Shown in pieces: positions 47,186 through 55,313 of a DNA stretch of 64,000 nucleotides. The position numbers and the translations under genes are program-made. Location of the stretch: the NCBI RefSeq assembly GCF_041053105.1, contig NZ_CP163444.1, forward strand, positions 8,650,501 through 8,714,500, in the 5' to 3' direction. Origin of the DNA: Streptomyces sp. R44 (lineage in GTDB: Bacteria; Actinomycetota; Actinomycetes; Streptomycetales; Streptomycetaceae). The notes under the pieces are model-generated. The model was not told where the DNA came from and ran no database searches. It worked only from the letters and a program-made list of their open reading frames with translations. The stretch's first letter is position 1. Each line of letters begins with the position of its first letter.

Positions 47186-49549
47186 TCAGGCTTCCGGCAG
47201 GTTCTGCTCCGTCCAGATCGTCTTGCCGCGCGCCGTGTAGCGGCTGCCCCAGCGGGACGTCAGCTGGGCGACGAGGAACAGCCCCCGACCGCCCTCGTCC
47301 GTGGCGAGCGCGCGGCGGAGGCGGGGCTGTGTGCTGCTCGGGTCCGACACCTCGCACACCAGCACACGGTCCCGCACGAGCCGGAGGGTGACGGGCCCGC
47401 CGGCGTACCGCATGGCGTTGGTCACGAGCTCGCTCACGATGAGCTCGGTGCTGAACAGCAGCTCCTCGAGCCCCCATGCCTCCAGCCGCGCCTGGACGTG
47501 CGCGCGTGCGTCGGCCACCGCGGAGAGGTCCGCGGGATACTCCCACACCGCCGTGGACTCTTCCGCCACCACGTGCGTACGGGCGAGCAGGACGCTGATG
47601 TCGTCCACCGGGTTCTTCGTGTGCGGACTCCGCGCGACGAGGGCGTCGCCGAGGGCCGCCGGCGTCCCATGAGCGCCGCTCAGCGCGGCGAGGTCCGCCT
47701 TCAGGCGTTCCGTGCCGGCGGCCACGTCCCGCCCGAGCAGACCGTCGGTGTAGCAGACCAGGGTGCTTCCCGGGGGCAGGGTCAGGGTGGTGACCTCGAA
47801 GGGATTGTCACCCACCCCGAGCAGCGGCCCCGGCGTGACGGGCACGAAGGACACCTTGCCGTCGGGCGTGACGAGCGCCGGGGGAGGATTGCCGGCCGAC
47901 GCCATCTGACAGGTGCGCCCGACCGGGTCGTACACCGCGAACAGACACGAGCCGCCGACGGTGTCCGGCTGCTCGGCCTCGATCTGCATGCGCCGGACCA
48001 GGTCGTCGACGCGCGTCAGCAACTCGTCGGGAGGCAGGTCGAGTTCCGCGAGCGTCTGCACCGCGGTACGCAGCCGGGCCATGGTGGCCGCCGCCTCGAG
48101 CCCGTGCCCCACGACGTCACCGACGACGAGCCCGACCCGCAGCGAGGACAGGTCGAAGGCGTCGTACCAGTCACCTCCCACGCTGACCGAACCACCGGCG
48201 GGCAGGTAGATGCCCGCCGTCTCGGCGGCGGTGCTGCGCGTCGCCGCCGGGGGCAGCAGGCTCCGCTGGAGGACGACCGCCGTCTGGTGCTCGCGGGCGA
48301 AGCGGAAGGCGTTGTCGATGGCCGTCGCGGTACGCGCGCACAGATCGTGCATCAGCTTGACGTCGGTCTCGTCGAAGGCCGCGGCGGTGCGCGTCCGGTG
48401 GACCACCGCGTACCCGAAGAACCGCCCGCGCCGGTAGAGCGGGCAGCCGAGGGAGGCGTGCACGCCCTCGGGCAGGAACCTGGCGATCACCTCCGGATCC
48501 CCGCCGAAGATCCGCCGGGCCTGCTCCGCGTCGGCGACGAGCACGTCGCCGACGAGCTTGGCCGCGATATCCGGCGTCTCCGCCACCGGGGGGATGGCCT
48601 CGCCCACCTGGATCAGCCGGGCCGGCCACACGCCGTCGGCTGCCCGCACCGCCACCCGGCGCGGGGCGGACGCCTCCTGCCCCGGGTAGCCGGTCGGCGG
48701 GTCCCGGCCCTCCAGTACGTCGTCGGGGTAGTCGACCGTCGCGTAGTCACCCAGCGCCGGCACCAGGACGCGGGTGAGATCCTGCGCCACCTGGACCACG
48801 TCGAGGGACTGCCCGATCTCGAAGGCCCCGCGGTACGCGGCGTCCAGCTGCGGGCCCGTGCCCGTGACCCTGGAGGCCTCGACCATGATGCCCAGGGGTG
48901 CGCCGAGGACGTCGTCGATCCGGAAACAGGACATCGACAGCGCCACCGCGCCGCCGTCGGACCCCAGGTCGTAGACGCGTGCCGCGAGTGGCGTCCCCGT
49001 CGCGGCGACCCGCTCGAACGCCGCCCGCGCCGAACCCCCACCGTCCCGTGCGGCCAGCCCGTCCAGCCAGTCGTCCCCGGCCCCCGGTGGACGCAACGCC
49101 TCCATGGCCGCGTTCGTCCGTACGAGCCGCCCCGCCATGTCGTACTGGGCGACGCCGATGCCGTCCTGCGCCAGGAGAGCCCGGGCGATGTCCCGCTCCT
49201 GGTCCCAGCCGCCGGGCTCGCCGGGCAGCCGCATCAGCACCAGCCGCGCGTCCGAGCCCTCCGCCTCCGAGACCCGCACGTCCGCCTCGACGACGTGCCC
49301 CGCCCGGTGCCGCAGCCGTACGCGGCGGACCCCCGCCGAGGATTCCGGGTACGTCTCCACCTCGCCGAGGACGTCACGGGCGGACCGCCCGGCCACCTCC
49401 TCGCCGCTCCAGCCGAGCAACCACCGCGCGGTCCGCGACCACCACACGACCCGGCCGTGGGCGTCGAGCAGCGCGGCCGCCACGCCCTTGAGCGCGGAGC
49501 CGCCCTCAGCACGGGAGCCGTCGCTCCCCGCCTGGTCCCTCGGTCCCAC
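47186..49549 (-). CDS. PAS-GAF-PP2C (SpoIIE)-HATPase sensor phosphatase
   Basis: 787 residues from GTG 49549, GAGGAGG upstream. Order: PAS-like (about 20-110) and a second PAS (115-230), GAF (240-400: R-T-A-T-A-I-D-N-A-F-R-F-A), SpoIIE-type PP2C (410-630: G-G-D-W-Y-D-A-F, G-D-V-V-G-H-G-L-E-A-A, V-C-Y-T-D-G-L) and an anti-sigma-type HATPase (640-785: S-E-L-V-T-N-A-M-R-Y-A, D-E-G-G-R-G-L-F-L-V). Such proteins dephosphorylate anti-anti-sigma factors and may also carry anti-sigma kinase activity. Convergent, 28 bp apart, with the caspase gene; a functional link to it is only positional. Confidence 0.9.
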   Translation of the reverse strand: MGPRDQAGSDGSRAEGGSALKGVAAALLDAHGRVVWWSRTARWLLGWSGEEVAGRSARDVLGEVETYPESSAGVRRVRLRHRAGHVVEADVRVSEAEGSDARLVLMRLPGEPGGWDQERDIARALLAQDGIGVAQYDMAGRLVRTNAAMEALRPPGAGDDWLDGLAARDGGGSARAAFERVAATGTPLAARVYDLGSDGGAVALSMSCFRIDDVLGAPLGIMVEASRVTGTGPQLDAAYRGAFEIGQSLDVVQVAQDLTRVLVPALGDYATVDYPDDVLEGRDPPTGYPGQEASAPRRVAVRAADGVWPARLIQVGEAIPPVAETPDIAAKLVGDVLVADAEQARRIFGGDPEVIARFLPEGVHASLGCPLYRRGRFFGYAVVHRTRTAAAFDETDVKLMHDLCARTATAIDNAFRFAREHQTAVVLQRSLLPPAATRSTAAETAGIYLPAGGSVSVGGDWYDAFDLSSLRVGLVVGDVVGHGLEAAATMARLRTAVQTLAELDLPPDELLTRVDDLVRRMQIEAEQPDTVGGSCLFAVYDPVGRTCQMASAGNPPPALVTPDGKVSFVPVTPGPLLGVGDNPFEVTTLTLPPGSTLVCYTDGLLGRDVAAGTERLKADLAALSGAHGTPAALGDALVARSPHTKNPVDDISVLLARTHVVAEESTAVWEYPADLSAVADARAHVQARLEAWGLEELLFSTELIVSELVTNAMRYAGGPVTLRLVRDRVLVCEVSDPSSTQPRLRRALATDEGGRGLFLVAQLTSRWGSRYTARGKTIWTEQNLPEA

Positions 49550-50048
49550 ACGGCCTCCTCGTCGGCCAGGAGGAATCCGCCCCTGCTGCCAGGATGCGCC
49601 CCGTCGGCCGGGCGGGCACCTCAGGAGGCGGGGGGCGGCGGGGGAGATCGGCAGGAACCTGACCCTGTCGGCGGGCGCACCGGTGCTGAGGACCCCGGGG
49701 TGCGAGCCCCCGCTTCCGGCCGACACGGAGGAGCGGCATGCACGCGCCGGACGGCTGTACGCACGCCTCGCATGCGACCCTCGGCAGAAGGGGGAAGTGG
49801 GCTGTCTTCCTGGAGAACGGTTCCGAGAGCAGTTCTACGGGGCGTCCGGCGGCGGCATGCCGCGCGCCCCATGGGCGCTCACGAACCGTCAGAAGGTGCA
49901 TGGCGTCGGCGTGCGCTCACCGTGACGGGAGGATCCTCGACGCGCGGACCGCTGTGCGGGAAGGTGGATGGTCGTCGCTCGCGCACCTTGTGGGTGCTTG
50001 GTGAGCGACGGGAAGGGCTTCATGGGCCCGGGGAAGCGGAGACCGCTC
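49550..50048. other. 499-bp stretch without a supported gene
   Basis: It separates two minus-strand genes. The ORFs that cross it lack codon bias and ribosome sites. The start region of the phosphatase transcript must be here, but I see no convincing promoter. Confidence 0.5.
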
Positions 50049-51323
50049 CTACCGCTGGGTTGCGTCCTTGGCCTGCTGGGCGATCTGCTCCAGCACCGCC
50101 TTCGGGTCGGCGGACGGCGCGACGGCCTTGCCGATGTTGCGCTTGATGGTGTTGCTGATCTCGAGCCAGGACGGCTCGTCGACCGGGTAGAGCTGGGCAC
50201 TGCGCAGGGCGGCCAGGAACTGCTCGGCGCTGTGGTCGGCCGCCGCGTACTGGGAGGCCTCGGTGGCGGACACCGTCGCCGGCAGCAGGTGGTAGCGGCC
50301 CGCGAATTCGTTGAGGTTCTTGTCCTCGTAGACGAAGTTCAGGAACTCGGTCACCAGTTCGCGGTTGTCGCCGTGCCGGAAGGCCATCATCCAGTCGGCG
50401 ACGCCCGCCGCCGGCGGGGTCTCCTCGTCAGCCAGCGTGTCCGACACCGGCATGCGCAGGGTGCCGACCTTCATGCCCTTCGCCCTCGCCTCGTGCAGGA
50501 GGGAGGGGTAGCCGTTGACCATGCCGACATCGCCACGTAGGAAGGCGTCGAAGGCGTCCTGCCGGTTGAGACTGGCGGGAGCGACCGGGCCGGTGAGCCC
50601 GGGCACGACCAGGTTCTCCTTGATCCAGCGGAACGTCTGCGCGTTCTGCTCGGAGGCGATGTTGTAGCCGCCGCTGTCGTCGGTGTACCCGCCGCCGTTG
50701 CTCAGCTCCCAGATCAGGGCCTCGGCGTGCGCCTCCTCGGGGCCGAGCGGCAGGGCGTACGGGTAGCGCACGCCCCGCTTCTTCAGCGCCTCGGCCGCCT
50801 CCTTCAGCTCCGACCAGGTCTTCGGGGGCTTGGCCCCGGCCTTGTCGAACAGCTCCTCGTTGTAGAAGAGCAGCCGGCTGCTGGCCACGAAGGGCAGGCC
50901 GTAGAGGCTGCCGTCGACCGAGCCGGCGTCCGCGAGCGGCCGCAGGAAATTCGCCTCCGCTCGCACCGACATCACCTCATCGGCGGGATAGAGGCTGCCC
51001 TGCGCGGCGAAGTCGGAGTAGGCGCCCATCAGGGCCACGTCGGGGGCGTCGTCCTCCTTGACCATGCGCGTGACCTCGCGGTCGACGTCGGCCCACGGGT
51101 AGACCGTCACCTCGACCTTCTTGTCGGGGTGGGTGGCGGTGAAGGCGGAGATCAGTTTGTCCCAGTACGCCTTGGAGCTGGTCGCCGGGCTGGTGCCGTA
51201 CTCGGGGACCACCAGCCGCAGCGTGGTCGCGTCGCCCTCGGACGAGCCGCAGGCGGTGGCGAGGGAGCCGAGTAGTCCGAATGCGGCCAGGGAGGCGGTC
51301 ATGCCGAAAGGTCTTGGGCGCAT
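50049..51323 (-). CDS. Carbohydrate-type extracellular solute-binding lipoprotein
   Basis: 424 residues from ATG 51323. Signal sequence with lipobox L-A-T-A-C-G. L-R-L-V-V-P-E-Y-G, Y-P-W-A-D-V-D-R-E-V-T-R-M, S-L-Y-G-L-P-F-V-A-S-S-R-L-L-F-Y-N-E-E-L-F and F-D-A-F-L-R-G-D-V-G-M identify the family-1 (sugar/oligosaccharide) binding fold. No permease or ATPase gene is adjacent on either side, so it is an orphan binding protein that must share a transporter or act as a receptor. Confidence 0.88.
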   Translation of the reverse strand: MRPRPFGMTASLAAFGLLGSLATACGSSEGDATTLRLVVPEYGTSPATSSKAYWDKLISAFTATHPDKKVEVTVYPWADVDREVTRMVKEDDAPDVALMGAYSDFAAQGSLYPADEVMSVRAEANFLRPLADAGSVDGSLYGLPFVASSRLLFYNEELFDKAGAKPPKTWSELKEAAEALKKRGVRYPYALPLGPEEAHAEALIWELSNGGGYTDDSGGYNIASEQNAQTFRWIKENLVVPGLTGPVAPASLNRQDAFDAFLRGDVGMVNGYPSLLHEARAKGMKVGTLRMPVSDTLADEETPPAAGVADWMMAFRHGDNRELVTEFLNFVYEDKNLNEFAGRYHLLPATVSATEASQYAAADHSAEQFLAALRSAQLYPVDEPSWLEISNTIKRNIGKAVAPSADPKAVLEQIAQQAKDATQR

Positions 51324-51524
51324 GGGTCGTTCCTCTTGTTCTTTCTGGACAGTGCGTCCGAAAGTCTCTCCCGGCCCGGGCTTGATTGGGCTCCTGGGGG
51401 AACGGTTGTGGTCGAAGATCTAAACGGGCGCTTTCCGAATGGTGCTTTCCGATAAAAGGGCGCTGCATTCCTCGCGCGTAGAACTCTCCGCGATGTCCAG
51501 AAAGGCTCCGGCCAGGAGCATTGA

Positions 51525-51710
51525 CATCAGAGTGCGGCGATCGGCCATTCCTGCCCGTCCGAGCAGTCGCCCAGCATCTGGACGGCCCTCACGCACGAGG
51601 TCTTCCAGCTCGCCGACCGTGACGCCGTCCGGAACCTCACGGCCGAGGACGTCACGGACATCGCGCTGCGGGTGCGCGCCGGCGACCTCGTAGGCGCCGC
51701 ACCGGGAGCC
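51525..51710 (+). pseudogene. Coding remnant without a start, unknown family
   Basis: After a stop at 51524 one plus frame reads S-I-W-T-A-L-T-H-E-V-F-Q-L-A-D-R-D-A-V-R and then L-T-A-E-D-V-T-D-I-A-L-R-V-R-A-G-D-L-V-G with near-perfect G/C third positions. It has no ATG or GTG before it. It appears to be the relic of a gene. The rest of the 498-bp gap 51324-51821 shows only short GCTTTCCGA repeats near 51430-51460. Confidence 0.4.
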
Positions 51711-51821
51711 TCCTCATGGTCCTCACCAGCACGCCTCCTGGGGTGCGGAAACCGGGATGAGACCGGCGGGCCGGCGGATCGCAAGCTCACGACCCGAGCG
51801 GGCGCATACGTACCGAAGCCC

Positions 51822-52622
51822 TCAACGTCCCCGCTCCGCACCGCCGTTGACCTGGACGATCTGAGCCGTGACATGCCCGCTGTCGGGGGACGCGAGCCAG
51901 TGCATGGTGCGAGCGATGTCGTGCGGGGTGGCGGCGCGGCCGTTGAGGGTCTGGTCGATGAGGGTGCGCTCACGCTCCGGGGCGAGCTGGCCGCGGAAGA
52001 ACTCGGTGTCCGCGACGTAGCCGGGGGCGACGGCGTTGACCGTGATGCCGGTCGGGCCGAGCGATGCGGCGAGGTCGTACATGTACGGGTGGAGTGCCGC
52101 CTTGCTGGCGCCGTACGAACCGGAGCCCGATCCCCGGTAGGCGGCGATCGAGCTCACGAAGACCACTCGCCCGCCTGGGGCGGTCAGCAGATCGCGCAGT
52201 GCCTCGGTGAGCAGGACGGCGGTGAGGACGTTGGAGCGGAAGTTGCCCACCCAGTGCTCGGCGGCCTGCTCGACGGCGTCGCCGTCCCCGGCCGGGGAGC
52301 CCAGGGCGGCATTCCCGCCCGCGCTGTTGACGAGCACGTCCACCCGTCCGAAGCGCTCGCTCACGACATCCCGTACGTGGCGTGCTCCGTGCGTCTCCGC
52401 GACGTCGGCGGCGATCGTGACCACCTCGCCGGTGCCTGTGCCACGGGGGCCGTCGTCCCCGGGGTGGCGGGCGAGGGCGTCGGCGAGTTCGTCGGCCGTG
52501 CGCTTGAGGACGTCGGAGCGCCGGCCGACCAGGACGACGCGGTCCCCGGCACGGGCGAAGACATCCGCGGTGGCCCGGCCGATGCCGGTCCCGCCACCAC
52601 TGATCACCACAGTTCGGGACAT
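51822..52622 (-). CDS. Short-chain dehydrogenase/reductase
   Basis: 266 residues; ATG 52622 has AAGGAGG six bases upstream and is preferred over ATG 52646. V-I-S-G-G-G-T-G-I-G-R-A-T-A cofactor loop, D-V-L-V-N-S-A-G-G, V-F-V-S-S-I-A-A-Y and Y-G-A-S-K-A-A are intact; V-N-A-V-A-P-G-Y-V-A-D-T-E follows. Probably NADP(H)-dependent. No clear pathway partner. Confidence 0.9.
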   Translation of the reverse strand: MSRTVVISGGGTGIGRATADVFARAGDRVVLVGRRSDVLKRTADELADALARHPGDDGPRGTGTGEVVTIAADVAETHGARHVRDVVSERFGRVDVLVNSAGGNAALGSPAGDGDAVEQAAEHWVGNFRSNVLTAVLLTEALRDLLTAPGGRVVFVSSIAAYRGSGSGSYGASKAALHPYMYDLAASLGPTGITVNAVAPGYVADTEFFRGQLAPERERTLIDQTLNGRAATPHDIARTMHWLASPDSGHVTAQIVQVNGGAERGR

Positions 52623-52875
52623 GACTACCTCCTTGCGGCCGGCCACCCGGTCCGGACCGTCGGCTCGATCGACCTGTCGCTCGGCGGTGTCGAGCCTGTG
52701 CGCCTTGACGGCGAGCCGGTCCCCGACCCCGTACCGGAAACGATCAGACCACCGAGGCTACCGCCCAGCCGCTACACGCGGGTGACGATCCACAGGAGGT
52801 TCTCGTGTGTGCCTGGTGGGCCCGGAACTAGGGTCTGTTGTGAAAGTGGATCTTGGTCATGAATGATCACCTTCT

Positions 52876-53301
52876 GTGGGACGCGGGGATCTGACGAATG
52901 GCCAGTGGGCCCGGCTTGAGCCGTTGCTGCCGCGGGGCATAAAGCCGGGCCGTCCGCCGGTGTGGACGCGGCGGCAGCTGATAGACGGCATACGGTGGCG
53001 GACCCCGGACCGGCGCCCGTGGCGGGACGTGCCCGAGAGGTACGGCCCGTGGGACAGGGGCTACGACCTGTTCCGGCGCTGGCAGCGGGACGGCACCTGG
53101 GCCCGGATCGTCACCCGGCTGCAGGCCGAGGCGGACGCGAAGGGCCTGATCGTGTGGGACGTGAACGTCGACTCCACGGTCTGCCGGGCCCATCAGCACG
53201 CCGCCGGGGCGGCGAAAAGGGGGACCTCCAGAAGGAGCCGCCGGGCGGGATCACCGTCGAGCCGGCCGACCACGGACTCGGACGGTCACGCGCCGGCCTG
53301 A
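52876..53301 (+). CDS. IS5-type transposase, upstream frame (OrfA)
   Basis: GTG 52876. [14 protein letters not shown] and [22 protein letters not shown] form the DUF4096-like N-terminal domain. [13 protein letters not shown] carries the first DDE aspartate. The frame loses homology after the slippery run AAAAGGGGG at 53215-53223, where a -1 shift joins it to OrfB. Confidence 0.85.
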   Translation: MGRGDLTNGQWARLEPLLPRGIKPGRPPVWTRRQLIDGIRWRTPDRRPWRDVPERYGPWDRGYDLFRRWQRDGTWARIVTRLQAEADAKGLIVWDVNVDSTVCRAHQHAAGAAKRGTSRRSRRAGSPSSRPTTDSDGHAPA

Positions 53302-53750
53302 CCAGCAAGATCCACCTCGCTGTCGAGCAGGGACAGAAGCCGCTGTCCGGCGTGATCACGGCCGGTCAACGGGGTGACTCCCCGCAATTCGAGCCGGTCC
53401 TGGAAGCGATCCGAGTTCCCCGCCTCGGTGTGGGACGGCCGCGCAAGCGACCGGACCGAGTCCGGGCCGACAAGGCATACGACTCCCGCAAAAACCGCTC
53501 CTACCTGCGCAGACGCGGTATCAAGGCCACGATCCCGGTCCCTGCGGACCGCGTCCGCAACCGGCAGAAACTCGGCTCCCGCGGCGGTCGGCCGCCGAGG
53601 TTCGACAAGACCGACTACAAGCAGCGGCACGCGGTCGAGTGCGGTATCAACCGGCTCAAGCGCCACCGCGCGGTCGCCACCCGGTACGACAGACTTGCCG
53701 TCCGCTACGAAGCGACCGTGCTGGTCGCGGTCCTCAACGAGTGGCTGTGA
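53224..53750 (+). CDS. IS5-type transposase, downstream frame (OrfB, made by -1 frameshift)
   Basis: The frame one base back of OrfA continues [12 protein letters not shown] and contains [24 protein letters not shown] (second Asp) and [21 protein letters not shown] (Glu). With OrfA this completes the DDE triad of an active-looking transposase. The start given is the shift point, not an initiation codon. Confidence 0.85.
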
Positions 53751-53792
53751 CGTACTTCGTCGGTCTGTTGCCCGTCAGCAGCGGCTCTCGGG

Positions 53793-54329
53793 CTACCTTC
53801 CGCTGCCGTCCCCGTGCAGCGCGGCACGGACCAGAGCAACGTCCGCAGCGGGAAGGGCGAGTTCCCAGTAGCGATCAGCGGCGTGCAGGGACAACAGACG
53901 GAACACCCCCTTGTCAACCACCCCGCTTCCAGGGCCGGCGACCGGACCCGTCCCATGAACGTGGAACGGAGCAACCAAGGCGACCTCTTGACCGGACCTG
54001 CCGAGCACTCGAAACGGCCGCCACACCACTGGCGACGCGGCGGCAGGATCCAGGATCAGCGACCCTTGCCGGAAACGATGGTCGTCACGGACGAACGCGG
54101 AGACCTCGCGAGCCTCTCCAGCGTTCAACGCTGCGACGTCCGCCTCACCGCGGTGTCGCGCGTCCCCTACGAGCTGGTCGATGAGGCGACTCGGATGCAG
54201 GAGCAGGTCCGTGAAGGACTGCGTCCCGGCGGCCCGTCGTGCCTTTCGTCCCACCCTTGCCCCCAGCGTCGCGGTCATATCCAGGGTAGCGACGAGGGCG
54301 TGTGGGATCGCCTCCTCAGCCACTTTCAC
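53793..54329 (-). CDS. Passenger ORF of the insertion sequence, unknown function
   Basis: 178 residues from GTG 54327-54329, which is itself part of the right inverted repeat, so the gene travels with the element. The C-terminal half reads G-S-L-I-L-D-P-A-A-A-S-P-V-V-W-R-P-F and Y-W-E-L-A-L-P-A-A-D-V-A-L-V-R-A-A-L, a pattern I associate with small uncharacterised Streptomyces proteins. No catalytic motif. It points against the transposase. Confidence 0.55.
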   Translation of the reverse strand: MKVAEEAIPHALVATLDMTATLGARVGRKARRAAGTQSFTDLLLHPSRLIDQLVGDARHRGEADVAALNAGEAREVSAFVRDDHRFRQGSLILDPAAASPVVWRPFRVLGRSGQEVALVAPFHVHGTGPVAGPGSGVVDKGVFRLLSLHAADRYWELALPAADVALVRAALHGDGSGR

Positions 54330-54337
54330 AACAGGCC

Positions 54338-54718
54338 CTAGGCCTGCTGCGCGAACGACCGGAGGCGGTCGGCGATGTCGTAGCTCGTGAGCCGCAGGGC
54401 CTGGATGTCGCGGATGAGGTCCCGCCAGGGCTCGTACGAGGTGTCGACGCGGTGGCCGGAGGCTTCCAGGTAGGCGATGGCGACGCCGTAGCCGTACAGC
54501 TCATTGCGGGCGGGCAGCGGGCGGAGCAGGACGCACTCCTGCAGGAAGACCGCGGCGCGCCAGAACGCGTCCGGGTCGGCCTGGTCGATGTGCGGTGTGT
54601 TCACCCGGTGGCGGGCGGCCATGCCGGCCAGGACCGAGTAGTCGCTGACCGTGAGGTCCCGGCGGAGGATGTCTTCCTGGCGGTCGAGCAGCCAGCGCGC
54701 GTCGACGAGCAGCTGCAC
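54338..54718 (-). CDS. Doc/Fic-like toxin with altered active-site motif
   Basis: 126 residues from GTG 54718, 3 bp after the antitoxin stop. The layout follows Doc: L-T-V-S-D-Y-S-V-L-A-G-M-A-A-R-H, W-R-A-A-V-F-L-Q-E-C-V-L and then R-P-L-P-A-R-N-E-L-Y-G-Y-G-V-A-I-A-Y-L-E-A-S-G in place of HPFxxGNKRTA...FL..NG. The catalytic His is Arg and the G-N-K is R-N-E, so kinase/AMPylator activity is doubtful. The TAG stop is the outer part of the CTAG target of the insertion sequence, so the insertion did not change the protein. Confidence 0.7.
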   Translation of the reverse strand: MQLLVDARWLLDRQEDILRRDLTVSDYSVLAGMAARHRVNTPHIDQADPDAFWRAAVFLQECVLLRPLPARNELYGYGVAIAYLEASGHRVDTSYEPWRDLIRDIQALRLTSYDIADRLRSFAQQA

Positions 54719-54721
54719 GGG

Positions 54722-54970
54722 TCAGGCCGCCCGCGGAGTCTCGTGCTTGGCCGGCGGCAGCCCGCCGAAGTCGGCGTCGAAGCGGCTCACGATGCCGGGG
54801 GCGTCGATGGCACGGCGGAAGGCGGCCGTGGCGGTGTCGAGGAGCTGCTCGCGCTCCTTCTCGTCGGCGACGCGCTCCAGGTAGTCCTTCACGGACAGTC
54901 CGGCGGCGTCGGCGAGGGCCTTGAACCGGTCCCGCGTGGCTTCGTCGATCCTGACGCTGGTGTCTGGCAT
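54722..54970 (-). CDS. Antitoxin, ribbon-helix-helix-like, of the Doc-type pair
   Basis: 82 residues from ATG 54970. M-P-D-T-S-V-R-I-D-E-A-T-R-D-R-F-K-A-L-A-D-A-A-G-L-S-V-K-D-Y-L is a ribbon-helix-helix DNA-binding head. The tail G-I-V-S-R-F-D-A-D-F-G-G-L-P should wrap the toxin. The antitoxin-first order and the 3-bp gap to the toxin support a pair that represses itself. Confidence 0.75.
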   Translation of the reverse strand: MPDTSVRIDEATRDRFKALADAAGLSVKDYLERVADEKEREQLLDTATAAFRRAIDAPGIVSRFDADFGGLPPAKHETPRAA

Positions 54971-55114
54971 ACGGAAAGTATGCCGCAGAGTATGCAGCCG
55001 TGACCAGATGCCGGTCACGCGGGAGGCCGCGACCATCGCGCCCAGGGGGGGATCACCCGGTAGCGGTACGGAAGCGTCGGTCGTCATGGCTCCTCGAACT
55101 TCGTCGGGCCGGCG

Positions 55115-55297
55115 CTACCAGGTGTGCGAACCGGTGAGCTCGGTGACCGGCCGACTCGCTTCGGGGACCTCGCGGCTGGAGGGGGAGACCCAGCCGACCG
55201 CGAGGCCGCGGTTGACGGTGTTGGCGTTGCCGAGTTCCTCCTGGACTTCGCGGACGGCGGCCTGGGCGGGGGAGGGCAGGCGACGACGCCGGGGGGT
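55115..55297 (-). pseudogene. Coding remnant without a start
   Basis: A minus frame with strict G/C third positions reads A-V-R-E-V-Q-E-E-L-G-N-A-N-T-V-N-R-G-L and ends T-E-L-T-G-S-H-T-W at TAG 55115. There is no ATG or GTG in frame before it, and upstream lies the end of the methyltransferase gene. I take it as the 3' relic of a lost gene; family unknown. Confidence 0.4.
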
Positions 55298-55313
55298 GTC
55301 GGTCGGTGTGGGG

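Larger units (their letters stand above)
52833..54337 (+). mobile_element. IS5-family (IS427-like) insertion sequence with passenger gene
   Basis: Terminal inverted repeats: GGTCTGTTGTGAAAGTGG at the left end and, on the minus strand from 54337, GGCCTGTTGTGAAAGTGG (17 of 18 identical). Both ends are flanked by CTAG (52829-52832 and 54338-54341), the expected target duplication. Length 1,505 bp, about 600 bp longer than usual for this group because of a reverse-oriented ORF between the transposase and the right end. The insertion lies at the TAG stop codon of the toxin gene at 54338-54718. Confidence 0.85.

Noticed and set aside
49738..50004. Small ORF between phosphatase and lipoprotein genes
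   Set aside because: No ribosome site, poor codon bias and no recognisable domain.
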